A stretch of 64,000 nucleotides of DNA, from the NCBI GenBank assembly GCA_947503305.1, contig CANNDF010000002.1, forward strand, positions 1 to 64,000, in the 5' to 3' direction. This document shows, in pieces, positions 9,601-18,186 of the stretch (within the stretch, counting starts at the first letter, position 1; every line of letters begins with the position of its first letter). Source of the stretch: an uncultured Dokdonia sp. GTDB lineage: Bacteria; Bacteroidota; Bacteroidia; Flavobacteriales; Flavobacteriaceae. The notes beneath the pieces were generated by a model. That model did not search any database. It was given only the letters and a program-made list of their open reading frames with translations, and had not been told where the DNA came from. The translations under genes were made by a program, and so were the position numbers.

Positions 9601-12600
9601 TTATTCTCCTTCGGGGATAGGATAATTGATAGATTCGTTATCTAATAAATTATTCTCGATAGCATTTGTTAACTCTTCATCATCAACAGGAGTTGCTCCT
9701 TCTTGACTTGGATCTGTAACAGCTGCACCTCTAAAATAAAGCTTAATACGGTATACCATATAGAATAACAATGGCACAATGATTAATGTTAAGAATGTTG
9801 CTATGATCAGTCCGTAGATAACGGCCCAGGCAAGAGGGCCCCAGAAAATCACATTGTCTCCTCCTATATAGATCCCAGGATCAAAACTTTGAAATAAACC
9901 AAAGAAATCAATATTAATACCCACAGCCAGAGGGATTAATCCTAATACGGTGGTAATAGCAGTTAGAATTACAGGACGTAAACGTGCACGCCCTCCTTGA
10001 ACGATTAGTTTGGTTACCTCTTCTTTAGGGAGTAATGCATTGTCTGGTAAATCTAACTCTACAAGTCTTCTGTCTATAAGAAGTTGTGTATAGTCTAGTA
10101 GTACCACTCCGTTATTAACAACAATTCCTGCAAGAGAGATAATTCCCATCATCGTCATCATAATTACAAAAGGAGCTCCCGTGATTAGGATTCCTCCAAA
10201 CACACCTATAAAACTCAGGAAAATAGCAATCATAATGATCATAGGTTTTGAGATAGAACTAAACTGAAAAATAAGTAAGAAGAAAATCAAACCTAAACCA
10301 GCAAAGAAAGCGCCCATTAAGAAGGCCATTTGTTTGTTTTGTTCTTCTATCTGTCCTGTATAATTTACTTTGATTGTTTCTGGAACAAGATCAGCTGCTT
10401 CGCCAGATTCCATTTCTGCTTGCACTTGACTGACCACAGCCCCTGCATCTGTGTAACCAGGCGCTAAAGCAGAGTATACAGTTACCACACGTCTTGTGTC
10501 ACGATGCTTGATTGCACTAAAAGACGATGTGTTTTTTGTTTTAGTAACAGCGGCTACAGGAATTTCTTTAATCTGCCCAGAAGCCTGATCTCTAAAGGTA
10601 ATATTCTGATTAAATAGTGCAGAGTTATCATAACGTTGCTCTTCATTAAAACGGACATAGATATCGTAATCTTCTCCATCTTTTTTATAGACACCTGCTT
10701 TATCTCCAAAAATAGAACGACGCAATTGATTTCCGACCATACCCGCTGCAACACCAAGTTCCCCTGCTTTTTGACGATCTACGACAACTTGTGTTCCAGG
10801 TTTTCCTTTGTTTACATCTATCTTAAGCTCATCAATACCGGCAATATTTTTGGTGTTGATATAGTTACGCATAGCCTCTGCAGCAGTAATAAGCTCATCG
10901 TAGTCTTTTCCTTCTAATTCAATATTGATGGGATATCCAGCAGGAGGGCCTACGGCATCTTTTTCTACAGAAATAGCAATACCGGGATAGATTCCTTTGA
11001 TCGCTTCTTGTACTTTAGATCGTAGCTCTTCACTATCGGCGCCATTACGGAATTTATATTCTCGCATGGTGGCTGTAATCTTAGATCGGTGTGGCATTTC
11101 GGCACTACTACCTCCATCCGTTTGAGGATTTCCAGCGCCTTCTCCTACCTGAGATACAGAAGTTTCAACTAAGAAGTTATAATCTTGTCCTTCCAGATAG
11201 GAAGCATCGTTAAAGACTTTAAAAACACGACGTTCTATCTCCTTAGTAATTTCATTTGTTTTATTAATAGCAGTACCTTCTGGATACTCTACATATACAA
11301 TAATCTGATTAGGAGTATTGTCTGGGAAAAATTCTATTTTGGTACGTTGTGCCCCTACAGAAGCTCCAAAAGCCATAAACGTTAGTATAAGCATTAAGAA
11401 AATCCCACCTACAAACAAACCTGGTTTCCAGCCACGTATAGCCCAACTCAAGAACCCCTGGTATTTACGTTCTAACCATGTCAAGAATCTGCGTTGGAAG
11501 GTCTCTGTAGCACCCATTAATACATAACGATAGATCCACATAAATACAATCGTTACAAGGACTAAGGCTCCTAAACCACTCACGGCTCCTCCTGTAAGTA
11601 AAATAAGGATTCCTATAGGAAGCATTACAAGTGATGTTCTGATTAAAAATTTACGGGTAAGAGGTGTCTCTGTTACTTTCATAAACTTAGATACCAACAT
11701 TGAGTTGATAAAAATGGCTACAAATAGAGAAGATCCTAATACGACAGAAAGTGTGATTGGGAAGTAAATCATAAACTGTCCCATAACTCCAGGCCATGTT
11801 CCTAAAGGAACAAACGCTGCTACTGTTGTTAATGTAGAAATGATAATAGGGAATGCAATTTCGCCTATTCCTTTTTTTGCAGCCTGAATACGAGACATAC
11901 CCTCTTCATCCATCAAACGGTATACATTCTCTACGACCACAATTCCATTATCTACCAGCATTCCAAGTCCCATAATTAAAGCAAAAAGGATCATGGTATT
12001 CATGGTGTATCCTAGTAGATTAAGAATCATAAAACTCATAAACATAGACATAGGAATAGCAAACCCTACAAAAAGCGCATTTCTAAATCCTAAGAAAAAC
12101 ATCAATACACCTACAACGAGAATGATTCCGAAGATAATGTTGTTTACAAGATCATTTACTTGGTTTACTGTTTTTTGACTTTGATCATTTGCTACAGAAA
12201 TTTTTAAATCCGGAGGGAATACATTCTCTTTTGCATCGGCTATGAGAAGGTTTATTTTATCAACAGCTTCAATCATATTTTTCCCAGAACGTTTTTTTAC
12301 GTCCAGCATCACAACACTTTGACTTACTTCTTCGTCATCGACACTTTCCCCCTTCTCTAACGTAAGATCTCTTGCATATGTAGTTTTATCTTCTTCTCCA
12401 AAACTCACTACGGCAATATCCTTTAGATATACAGCGCCATTTTCAGACTTTACAACAAAATCATTAAGGTCCTTAGGGTCTTCTATCTCTCCAGTAATAC
12501 GTATGGTACGACGCTGTCCACTGGTAACGAGATTTCCAGCAGAAAGGGTCAAGTTTTCATTGCGAATGGTATTTAAGATGTCATCAAAACTGATTTTTGC

Positions 12601-13230
12601 AGCCATCATTTTATATACATCCACGGCAACTTGAATCTCCTTCTCTTGAGCACCACGAATATCTGCAGCCTTGATCTCTTTAAGCGCTTCTATCTCATCT
12701 TGCAAATACTCTGCATACTCTTTAAGTTGTTCTACTTTGTAATCTCCAGAGATGTTTACATTAAGAATAGGTGTTTCTTCAGAAATACTTAAATCAAAAA
12801 CATTAGGTTCTACTTTAGCACCATTAAAGGTAGGCCAGTCTTCATTAGAAGTTTCGCTATCTACTTCGTCTTTGACTTTTTGCTTTGCTGCAGCAACAGT
12901 AAAAGATTCTTCAAACTCTACGGTGATAATGGCATAATCTTCTTGTGCAGTAGAGATAATTTCTACTACGCCTGAGATATTTTGTAGTTTATCTTCCAGA
13001 GGATCTACAATAAGACGTTCTATGTCTTCTGCTGTATTTCCAGGATATGGAGTAGAGATATAGATTTTAGTCTCATTAATTTCTGGAAAATTCTCTCTCG
13101 GCATCCCAAAATAGGCACCTAGTCCTAGCACAAGAAAGAGTGCCATGAGTACATAAATAATCGTTGGATTATCTATTGCCCAACTAGATAGGGCAAATTC
13201 CTTATCGACTTTTTTCTTCTTGGCGTTCAT
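9601..13230 (-). CDS. Efflux RND transporter permease subunit (AcrB/MMPL type)
   Basis: YPGNTAEDIERLIVDPLEDKL, LGMLVDNGIVVVENVYRLMDEEG, GIVVNNGVVLLDYTQ, GGRARLRPVILTAITTVLGLIPL. Confidence 0.96.
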   Translation of the reverse strand: MNAKKKKVDKEFALSSWAIDNPTIIYVLMALFLVLGLGAYFGMPRENFPEINETKIYISTPYPGNTAEDIERLIVDPLEDKLQNISGVVEIISTAQEDYAIITVEFEESFTVAAAKQKVKDEVDSETSNEDWPTFNGAKVEPNVFDLSISEETPILNVNISGDYKVEQLKEYAEYLQDEIEALKEIKAADIRGAQEKEIQVAVDVYKMMAAKISFDDILNTIRNENLTLSAGNLVTSGQRRTIRITGEIEDPKDLNDFVVKSENGAVYLKDIAVVSFGEEDKTTYARDLTLEKGESVDDEEVSQSVVMLDVKKRSGKNMIEAVDKINLLIADAKENVFPPDLKISVANDQSQKTVNQVNDLVNNIIFGIILVVGVLMFFLGFRNALFVGFAIPMSMFMSFMILNLLGYTMNTMILFALIMGLGMLVDNGIVVVENVYRLMDEEGMSRIQAAKKGIGEIAFPIIISTLTTVAAFVPLGTWPGVMGQFMIYFPITLSVVLGSSLFVAIFINSMLVSKFMKVTETPLTRKFLIRTSLVMLPIGILILLTGGAVSGLGALVLVTIVFMWIYRYVLMGATETFQRRFLTWLERKYQGFLSWAIRGWKPGLFVGGIFLMLILTFMAFGASVGAQRTKIEFFPDNTPNQIIVYVEYPEGTAINKTNEITKEIERRVFKVFNDASYLEGQDYNFLVETSVSQVGEGAGNPQTDGGSSAEMPHRSKITATMREYKFRNGADSEELRSKVQEAIKGIYPGIAISVEKDAVGPPAGYPINIELEGKDYDELITAAEAMRNYINTKNIAGIDELKIDVNKGKPGTQVVVDRQKAGELGVAAGMVGNQLRRSIFGDKAGVYKKDGEDYDIYVRFNEEQRYDNSALFNQNITFRDQASGQIKEIPVAAVTKTKNTSSFSAIKHRDTRRVVTVYSALAPGYTDAGAVVSQVQAEMESGEAADLVPETIKVNYTGQIEEQNKQMAFLMGAFFAGLGLIFFLLIFQFSSISKPMIIMIAIFLSFIGVFGGILITGAPFVIMMTMMGIISLAGIVVNNGVVLLDYTQLLIDRRLVELDLPDNALLPKEEVTKLIVQGGRARLRPVILTAITTVLGLIPLAVGINIDFFGLFQSFDPGIYIGGDNVIFWGPLAWAVIYGLIIATFLTLIIVPLLFYMVYRIKLYFRGAAVTDPSQEGATPVDDEELTNAIENNLLDNESINYPIPEGE

Positions 13231-13234
13231 ATGA

Positions 13235-14410
13235 TTAGTAATTTAAAATTTTTACTTCTTGATCATTTTTTACACTTCTTGCTCCTTCAATAATAATGCG
13301 ATCTCCATTGCTAAGCCCTTCTAAGATTTCGATCATATCTCCTTGTGATTTTCCTGTCTTAACAACCTGACGTTTGGCAATAGCGATATTTTTTTCGGCA
13401 TCCGCTTTCGCGAAAGCGGTATATACATACTGATCTCCTGTTGAATTTTCATTAATAACATTAAGTGGAATCATAATCGCATTTTCTGCTGTATAGTCAT
13501 TTATAGAAAGTCGTGCTGTAAGATTAGGTTTTACTTTTCCACCTTGACTGGGTACATCTACCTCTACTGTAAAGCTACGATTGGAAGGATTGATGTAATT
13601 TCCTGTCTGACGTACTTTTGAGTCTATAGTTTCTCCAAGTACAGGAAGTTCTACACTTACCTTTTTTCCAGGGACCACACTCGTGAGGTAGCTTTCTGGC
13701 ACCTCTGCAGATACGTACATATTGCTGAGGTTTACAATCCTAAAAACGGCTTGCCCTGGAGAGACAACAGTCCCTTGGTCTGTAATGACATCATCGATGA
13801 CTCCTGAAAAAGGAGCACGTATCGTTGTTTTTCCTAATTGGCTTTTTAATTGTTTTACTGCATTTTCTGACGATTCGTACTGGGACTTGGTCTGTAAATA
13901 CTGGATCTCAGAACCTATATTCTGTTCCCACAAACGTTTTTGACGCTCAAAAGTCGTTTTGGCTAGTGCAGCTTGAGATTCCAGCTGAGCTACTTGACTA
14001 CTTAAGCCTCCATCATCTATACGTGCTAAGGTCTGCCCTTTGGAAACACGTTGCCCTTCTTTTACATATACGTTAGTAAGGGTACCTTGATATTCAGGAT
14101 AGATGACTACATTTTGTTTAGTCTCAACATTTCCTTGGACCTCTATATAATGTTTAAATAGAGTGTCTTTTACGGTCATAGCGGTTACTAAAGTTTCATT
14201 TTTAGTACTGTCATTTTTCTTAAGAACTTCATCTAGTTGCGCTACTTGTGCATTAAGGGCAGTAATTTCTGCTTTAATTGCAGTTTTTTTAGCTTTAAGT
14301 TCGTCAATATTTCCTTTTTCAATAATACTTTCAACAGATTGAGATCCTTTATCTCCACCACAGGAGGCAAATAGAATGGCTGTGAATACGATGTAAATTG
14401 TGTGTCTCAT
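13235..14410 (-). CDS. Efflux RND transporter periplasmic adaptor subunit
   Basis: Lipoprotein signal (LFASCGG), VYVKEGQRVSKGQTLARID, TTIRAPFSGVIDDV. Confidence 0.95.
   Translation of the reverse strand: MRHTIYIVFTAILFASCGGDKGSQSVESIIEKGNIDELKAKKTAIKAEITALNAQVAQLDEVLKKNDSTKNETLVTAMTVKDTLFKHYIEVQGNVETKQNVVIYPEYQGTLTNVYVKEGQRVSKGQTLARIDDGGLSSQVAQLESQAALAKTTFERQKRLWEQNIGSEIQYLQTKSQYESSENAVKQLKSQLGKTTIRAPFSGVIDDVITDQGTVVSPGQAVFRIVNLSNMYVSAEVPESYLTSVVPGKKVSVELPVLGETIDSKVRQTGNYINPSNRSFTVEVDVPSQGGKVKPNLTARLSINDYTAENAIMIPLNVINENSTGDQYVYTAFAKADAEKNIAIAKRQVVKTGKSQGDMIEILEGLSNGDRIIIEGARSVKNDQEVKILNY
13404..13417. repeat. Dispersed palindrome GCTTTCGCGAAAGC
   Basis: Exact copy inside RND adaptor gene (AFAKA); extended CCGCTTTCGCGAAAGCGG. 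Confidence 0.97.
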
Positions 14411-14437
14411 TTCTTTTTGTTTATGCGGTTGTGTTAT

Positions 14438-15787
14438 TTAGTTTCGTGTATTTCTGTAATCGGGTGTATTTAAAATAGTTTCCAGCTCGGCTTTAGTGGT
14501 AATCATATTTAGCATTGCCTGGAGTAATTGATCTTGTGTCGTATAGAGTTGTGTCTGTGCTTGACGCAACTCAAAACTTGTTGCAATTCCTTCACGGAAT
14601 TTCACTTGATTTTTTTGCTCTATACGCTTTGCAAGGTCTAGATTGCTTTGACTTGTATTGTAAGTGTCTATAGCAAGTTCATGATCGCTTTTGGCGCGTT
14701 CAAAATCTAATGTAATTTGCTGCTGTGTTTCTTCCATTTGAGTTTCGGCTTGATCTAGAGCTATTTTTGCCTGCTGAGTTCTGGCACTTCGCGCTCCTGA
14801 ACTAAAAATTGGAACATCTAGCGTAAAACCTAATATTGAAGAGGCAAACCATTGTTGATCACTATCAAAAAAGTCAAACCGATCTCGTCCTGCCGATGTT
14901 CCAAAGTTGATAAAGCCTCGTAAGCTTGGTAAAGCACGGCTTCGTTCTAGTTTTAATTCTAGACTGCGTTGCTCTATAAGATTGGATGCAATTTTATAAT
15001 CTATATTTTGCTCGACATTTGGGGTTGTATCTACAAGTCCTAACCCTGGTATGGCAAGAGATTCTAATGTGTCCGTAAGTACTATATCTGTATTGACATC
15101 TATGCCTATCGCAAGGTTAAGTAATTGAATTGCGATCTTTTCTAAGCGAACAGCATTTTCTTTTTGATTAAGTAATTGACTGTATGTGATTTGGAGTTGT
15201 TCTGCATCTTCTTCTTCTCCTAATCCGTTTTCTACAATGATTTTTGTTTCATCCAGATTTTTCTTTACAGTAACAAGATTACTATCCACAATAGCGATAC
15301 TTTCTTGTGCAACAAGGACTCCTCCATAGGCATTTATAACACCTTTTCGTACTTCTAATTGTGTTTTTTCATTAGCGTTTTCTGAAAAGTCCAGGAAAGC
15401 TTTTGCCGCTTGAAGACCTACTAAATAAGAGCCGTCAAATATAAGCTGGTTAAGGGTTGCTGTGGCAGAAGCATTCTGAGCAGTTCCAAAAACAACAGGG
15501 GCGAAAGTCCCAGGCTCTCCTCCGAAAAATTCGGCAGGAATAAAGGATGTCGGTTGTCGTAGTTGGTTTTGATAATCTACAACAGCACTAATTTGAGGTA
15601 AACCAGAGGCTGTAGTCTCCCATTTTTGTTTAATGGCCTTTGCAATATCGCGACGGGCATTGATAGCAGTATAATTGCTATCTATTGCAAAACTTATTGC
15701 CTCTTCTAAAGAGAAGCTTTGCTTTTCTTGTGCTTGACTCAACATGCTAGATACAAGTAGTATGAGTATACTAAGTTTTTTGATCAT
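14438..15787 (-). CDS. TolC family outer membrane protein
   Basis: Signal peptide; coiled-coil OEP repeats; GFTLDVPIFSSGARSARTQQAKIALDQAE. Confidence 0.93.
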   Translation of the reverse strand: MIKKLSILILLVSSMLSQAQEKQSFSLEEAISFAIDSNYTAINARRDIAKAIKQKWETTASGLPQISAVVDYQNQLRQPTSFIPAEFFGGEPGTFAPVVFGTAQNASATATLNQLIFDGSYLVGLQAAKAFLDFSENANEKTQLEVRKGVINAYGGVLVAQESIAIVDSNLVTVKKNLDETKIIVENGLGEEEDAEQLQITYSQLLNQKENAVRLEKIAIQLLNLAIGIDVNTDIVLTDTLESLAIPGLGLVDTTPNVEQNIDYKIASNLIEQRSLELKLERSRALPSLRGFINFGTSAGRDRFDFFDSDQQWFASSILGFTLDVPIFSSGARSARTQQAKIALDQAETQMEETQQQITLDFERAKSDHELAIDTYNTSQSNLDLAKRIEQKNQVKFREGIATSFELRQAQTQLYTTQDQLLQAMLNMITTKAELETILNTPDYRNTRN

Positions 15788-16392
15788 TAGTCTTGATTTG
15801 ATTGGATAAGGTTATTTAATATTTTTCTTCCTTTAGGGGTTACAATACCGCGTAGATGATATTCTAAGTACATATCTTGTAATTCACTGGGGTTAAAAAT
15901 ATCTGATGGAAATATATCTGCGTCTTTAATTCCTGTAATTCCTTTAAAATAAATACGTGATATAAATTGAATATTAATGTTGTTTCTAAAAAGGCCTTCT
16001 TCTAATCCACGACTTATATTAACTAGCATACAATCTTGCATGTAATCATACTGCTGTTTACGAAGATGGTTATGTACTTTTGGATAGTATTTTTGTAATT
16101 GATACATAGGAGAAGATTGTTCTCCTTTAAGGTGTTCTATTACATAACGTTTAATATCATAAAGTTCTTCGATAGGATTTTTTTCTAGTGAACAGATTTG
16201 ATCTACTCCTTTACTTATATTATCAAATAAATTTTTTGCAGTAGCTTCTACGATAGCTTCTTTTGTACTATAATGCGTATATATGGTTTTTTTTGATATC
16301 GTCATTTCTTTGGCGATATCATCCATAGTAATACTTTTAAATCCTTGACTTAAAAATAATTCTGTAGCGGTTTTTAATATTTTATTCTTCAT
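15787..16392 (-). CDS. TetR/AcrR family transcriptional regulator
   Basis: ILKTATELFLSQGFKSITMDDIAKEMTISKKTIYTHYSTKEAI helix-turn-helix. The ORF track starts at 16413, but a TATTTTTG -7 element at 16403-16410 and family start favour MKNKILK at 16392. Confidence 0.93.
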   Translation of the reverse strand: MKNKILKTATELFLSQGFKSITMDDIAKEMTISKKTIYTHYSTKEAIVEATAKNLFDNISKGVDQICSLEKNPIEELYDIKRYVIEHLKGEQSSPMYQLQKYYPKVHNHLRKQQYDYMQDCMLVNISRGLEEGLFRNNINIQFISRIYFKGITGIKDADIFPSDIFNPSELQDMYLEYHLRGIVTPKGRKILNNLIQSNQD

Positions 16393-16402
16393 AAAAGTTT
16401 GG

Positions 16403-16410
16403 CAAAAATA
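16403..16410 (-). promoter_or_regulatory. Bacteroidota -7 promoter element (TATTTTTG) for the TetR/RND operon
   Basis: Matches TAnnTTTG consensus about 11 nt upstream of MKNKILK. Confidence 0.6.
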
Positions 16411-16415
16411 CAAAT

Positions 16416-16443
16416 GGAAACTCTAAAAACGTTTGTAGTTTCC
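16416..16443. promoter_or_regulatory. Inverted repeat, candidate TetR operator
   Basis: GGAAACTctaaaaacgtttgtAGTTTCC: 7-bp perfect arms, 10 of 14 symmetric pairs overall, directly upstream of the -7 element. Confidence 0.55.
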
Positions 16444-16529
16444 AAAGTTTTTTAAATATTTAACATTTTATTAAACTTTCATTAAAGCGTTATTATGCGC
16501 TCTGAACTTTTTAAAGTGATGGAAAACCT

Positions 16530-16537
16530 TATTTTTG
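16530..16537 (+). promoter_or_regulatory. Bacteroidota -7 element (TATTTTTG) for polyprenyl synthetase
   Basis: TAnnTTTG consensus 19 nt upstream of ATG at 16556. Confidence 0.55.
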
Positions 16538-16555
16538 CCATCTAAAATTTGCTAC

Positions 16556-17530
16556 ATGCTATCTGTACTTGAATACTCTTCTATCTTTAGTGATTATTTA
16601 CGTAAATATTCATTAGAAAAAGATCCTCAGCATTTATATGTTCCTATAGACTATATTCTAGGACTGGGAGGAAAGCGATTACGTCCAGTACTAACACTTA
16701 TGGCTTCAGAACTTTTTGATCAACCCCATGAAAAAGCTTTAGATGCTGCCTTGGCTATTGAAATGTTTCATAATTTTTCATTGGTACATGATGATATTAT
16801 GGATGACGCTCCTTTAAGACGTGGAGAACAGACAGTACATGAAAAATGGGATATCAATACAGGAATACTATCTGGAGATGCGATGTTAATTCTTGCTTAC
16901 CAATTATTTGAAAATTATGAAGGAGAGGTATTTCGCGAGTTGGCTAAGCTTTTTTCAAAGACAGCTATAGAAGTTTGTGAAGGACAACAATATGATGTTG
17001 ATTTTGAGACAAGAGATGATGTTACGATTCCTGAATATCTTAAAATGATTGAGTACAAGACTGCAGTTTTGGTTGGAGCTGCACTTAAAATGGGTGCTAT
17101 TATAGCTGGAGCATCCGAAGCATGTCAAGTCTCTATATATAATTATGGAAGGGATTTAGGAATTGCTTTCCAATTACAAGATGATTATCTGGATGCTTTT
17201 GGAGATCCTGAGACTTTTGGGAAACAAGTTGGGGGCGATATAATAGAAAATAAAAAAACATTTTTATACTTAACAGCCTTAGAAAATTCTTCTAAGGATG
17301 ACGTACAGCTATTAGAACACTTATTCTCAATAGCACCTGCAGATCCCACAGAAAAAATCACAACGGTAAAACAACAATTTATAGATAGTGGTGCTGCAAA
17401 AGCAACACAATCGGAGATAGAAAGGTACACACAACTTGCGTTTAAATCATTAGATGCTATCGATATATCTGATGATAAAAAACAATTGTTACGTGACTTT
17501 GGAAATGGATTAATGAATCGTACAGTGTAA
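16556..17530 (+). CDS. Polyprenyl synthetase family protein
   Basis: GGKRLRPVLTLMA, LVHDDIMDDAPLRRG, FQLQDDYLDAFGD; start taken at MLSVLEYSS. Confidence 0.93.
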   Translation: MLSVLEYSSIFSDYLRKYSLEKDPQHLYVPIDYILGLGGKRLRPVLTLMASELFDQPHEKALDAALAIEMFHNFSLVHDDIMDDAPLRRGEQTVHEKWDINTGILSGDAMLILAYQLFENYEGEVFRELAKLFSKTAIEVCEGQQYDVDFETRDDVTIPEYLKMIEYKTAVLVGAALKMGAIIAGASEACQVSIYNYGRDLGIAFQLQDDYLDAFGDPETFGKQVGGDIIENKKTFLYLTALENSSKDDVQLLEHLFSIAPADPTEKITTVKQQFIDSGAAKATQSEIERYTQLAFKSLDAIDISDDKKQLLRDFGNGLMNRTV

Positions 17531-17540
17531 GTGTCGTTTA

Positions 17541-18074
17541 TTAGAAATATACTCTAACAAAAGGTTGCCAAGCTTCTGCATATACGCCATCATTGTCATC
17601 AAAAAGGACATTATAACGTGCTCCTATCGTTACCCCACCTACACGATATCCAGCACCTAAGAAAATTGCTGTATTCCAAAAATTATCACTAATTTCCTGA
17701 CCAGTAATCGTATCAAAATTTTGATTGACACGTAGTTGTTCAACTTCTGCAGATACTTGAATTTCTGGAATGGGATTGCCCAATACAATACCACTTATCC
17801 CATAGAGTGTGGTTTCAAAATCTCCAAATTTTTGATAATTAAAATTTAATCCAGGACCAAAAGCGATATATTCATTAGGTTGATATAAAGCACTAGGAGC
17901 AATAGTAATTTGAGTATTATTATTTCCAAAACTTAATCCCAGCCCTCCTCCAAAACTTACTTTTTTCCAGAATTCACTCTTAGATTTTTGTAAGGGTGCA
18001 TCTTGAGCATAGCAATTAAAAGAAAAAATAAGAAGCCCTATAAAGCCTATTTTAATGAAAGATTTAATATTCAT
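17541..18074 (-). CDS. Outer membrane beta-barrel family protein
   Basis: Signal peptide, alternating amphipathic strands, C-terminal aromatic (VRVYF). Confidence 0.6.
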   Translation of the reverse strand: MNIKSFIKIGFIGLLIFSFNCYAQDAPLQKSKSEFWKKVSFGGGLGLSFGNNNTQITIAPSALYQPNEYIAFGPGLNFNYQKFGDFETTLYGISGIVLGNPIPEIQVSAEVEQLRVNQNFDTITGQEISDNFWNTAIFLGAGYRVGGVTIGARYNVLFDDNDGVYAEAWQPFVRVYF

Positions 18075-18139
18075 TCAGTATTTATTATAATTATCTGTTA
18101 TAAATATAGGAATTATATACCCCAAAATGTTAAATATTG

Positions 18140-18147
18140 TATTTTTG
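18140..18147 (+). promoter_or_regulatory. Bacteroidota -7 element (TATTTTTG) for sucA
   Basis: TAnnTTTG consensus 40 nt upstream of sucA ATG. Confidence 0.5.
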
Positions 18148-18186
18148 TACGTCTATATGTTAGCAAGACATAGAATATAACTACCA

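Noticed and set aside
13235-16413. Efflux operon as a novel system
   Set aside because: Standard TetR-TolC-adaptor-RND arrangement; only the candidate operator was kept as a finding.
16933-16938. Isolated TCGCGA sites (for example 16933, and those near 5978, 15648 and 31148)
   Set aside because: Only the hexamer core is present without the GCTT/AAGC arms; expected occasionally by chance.
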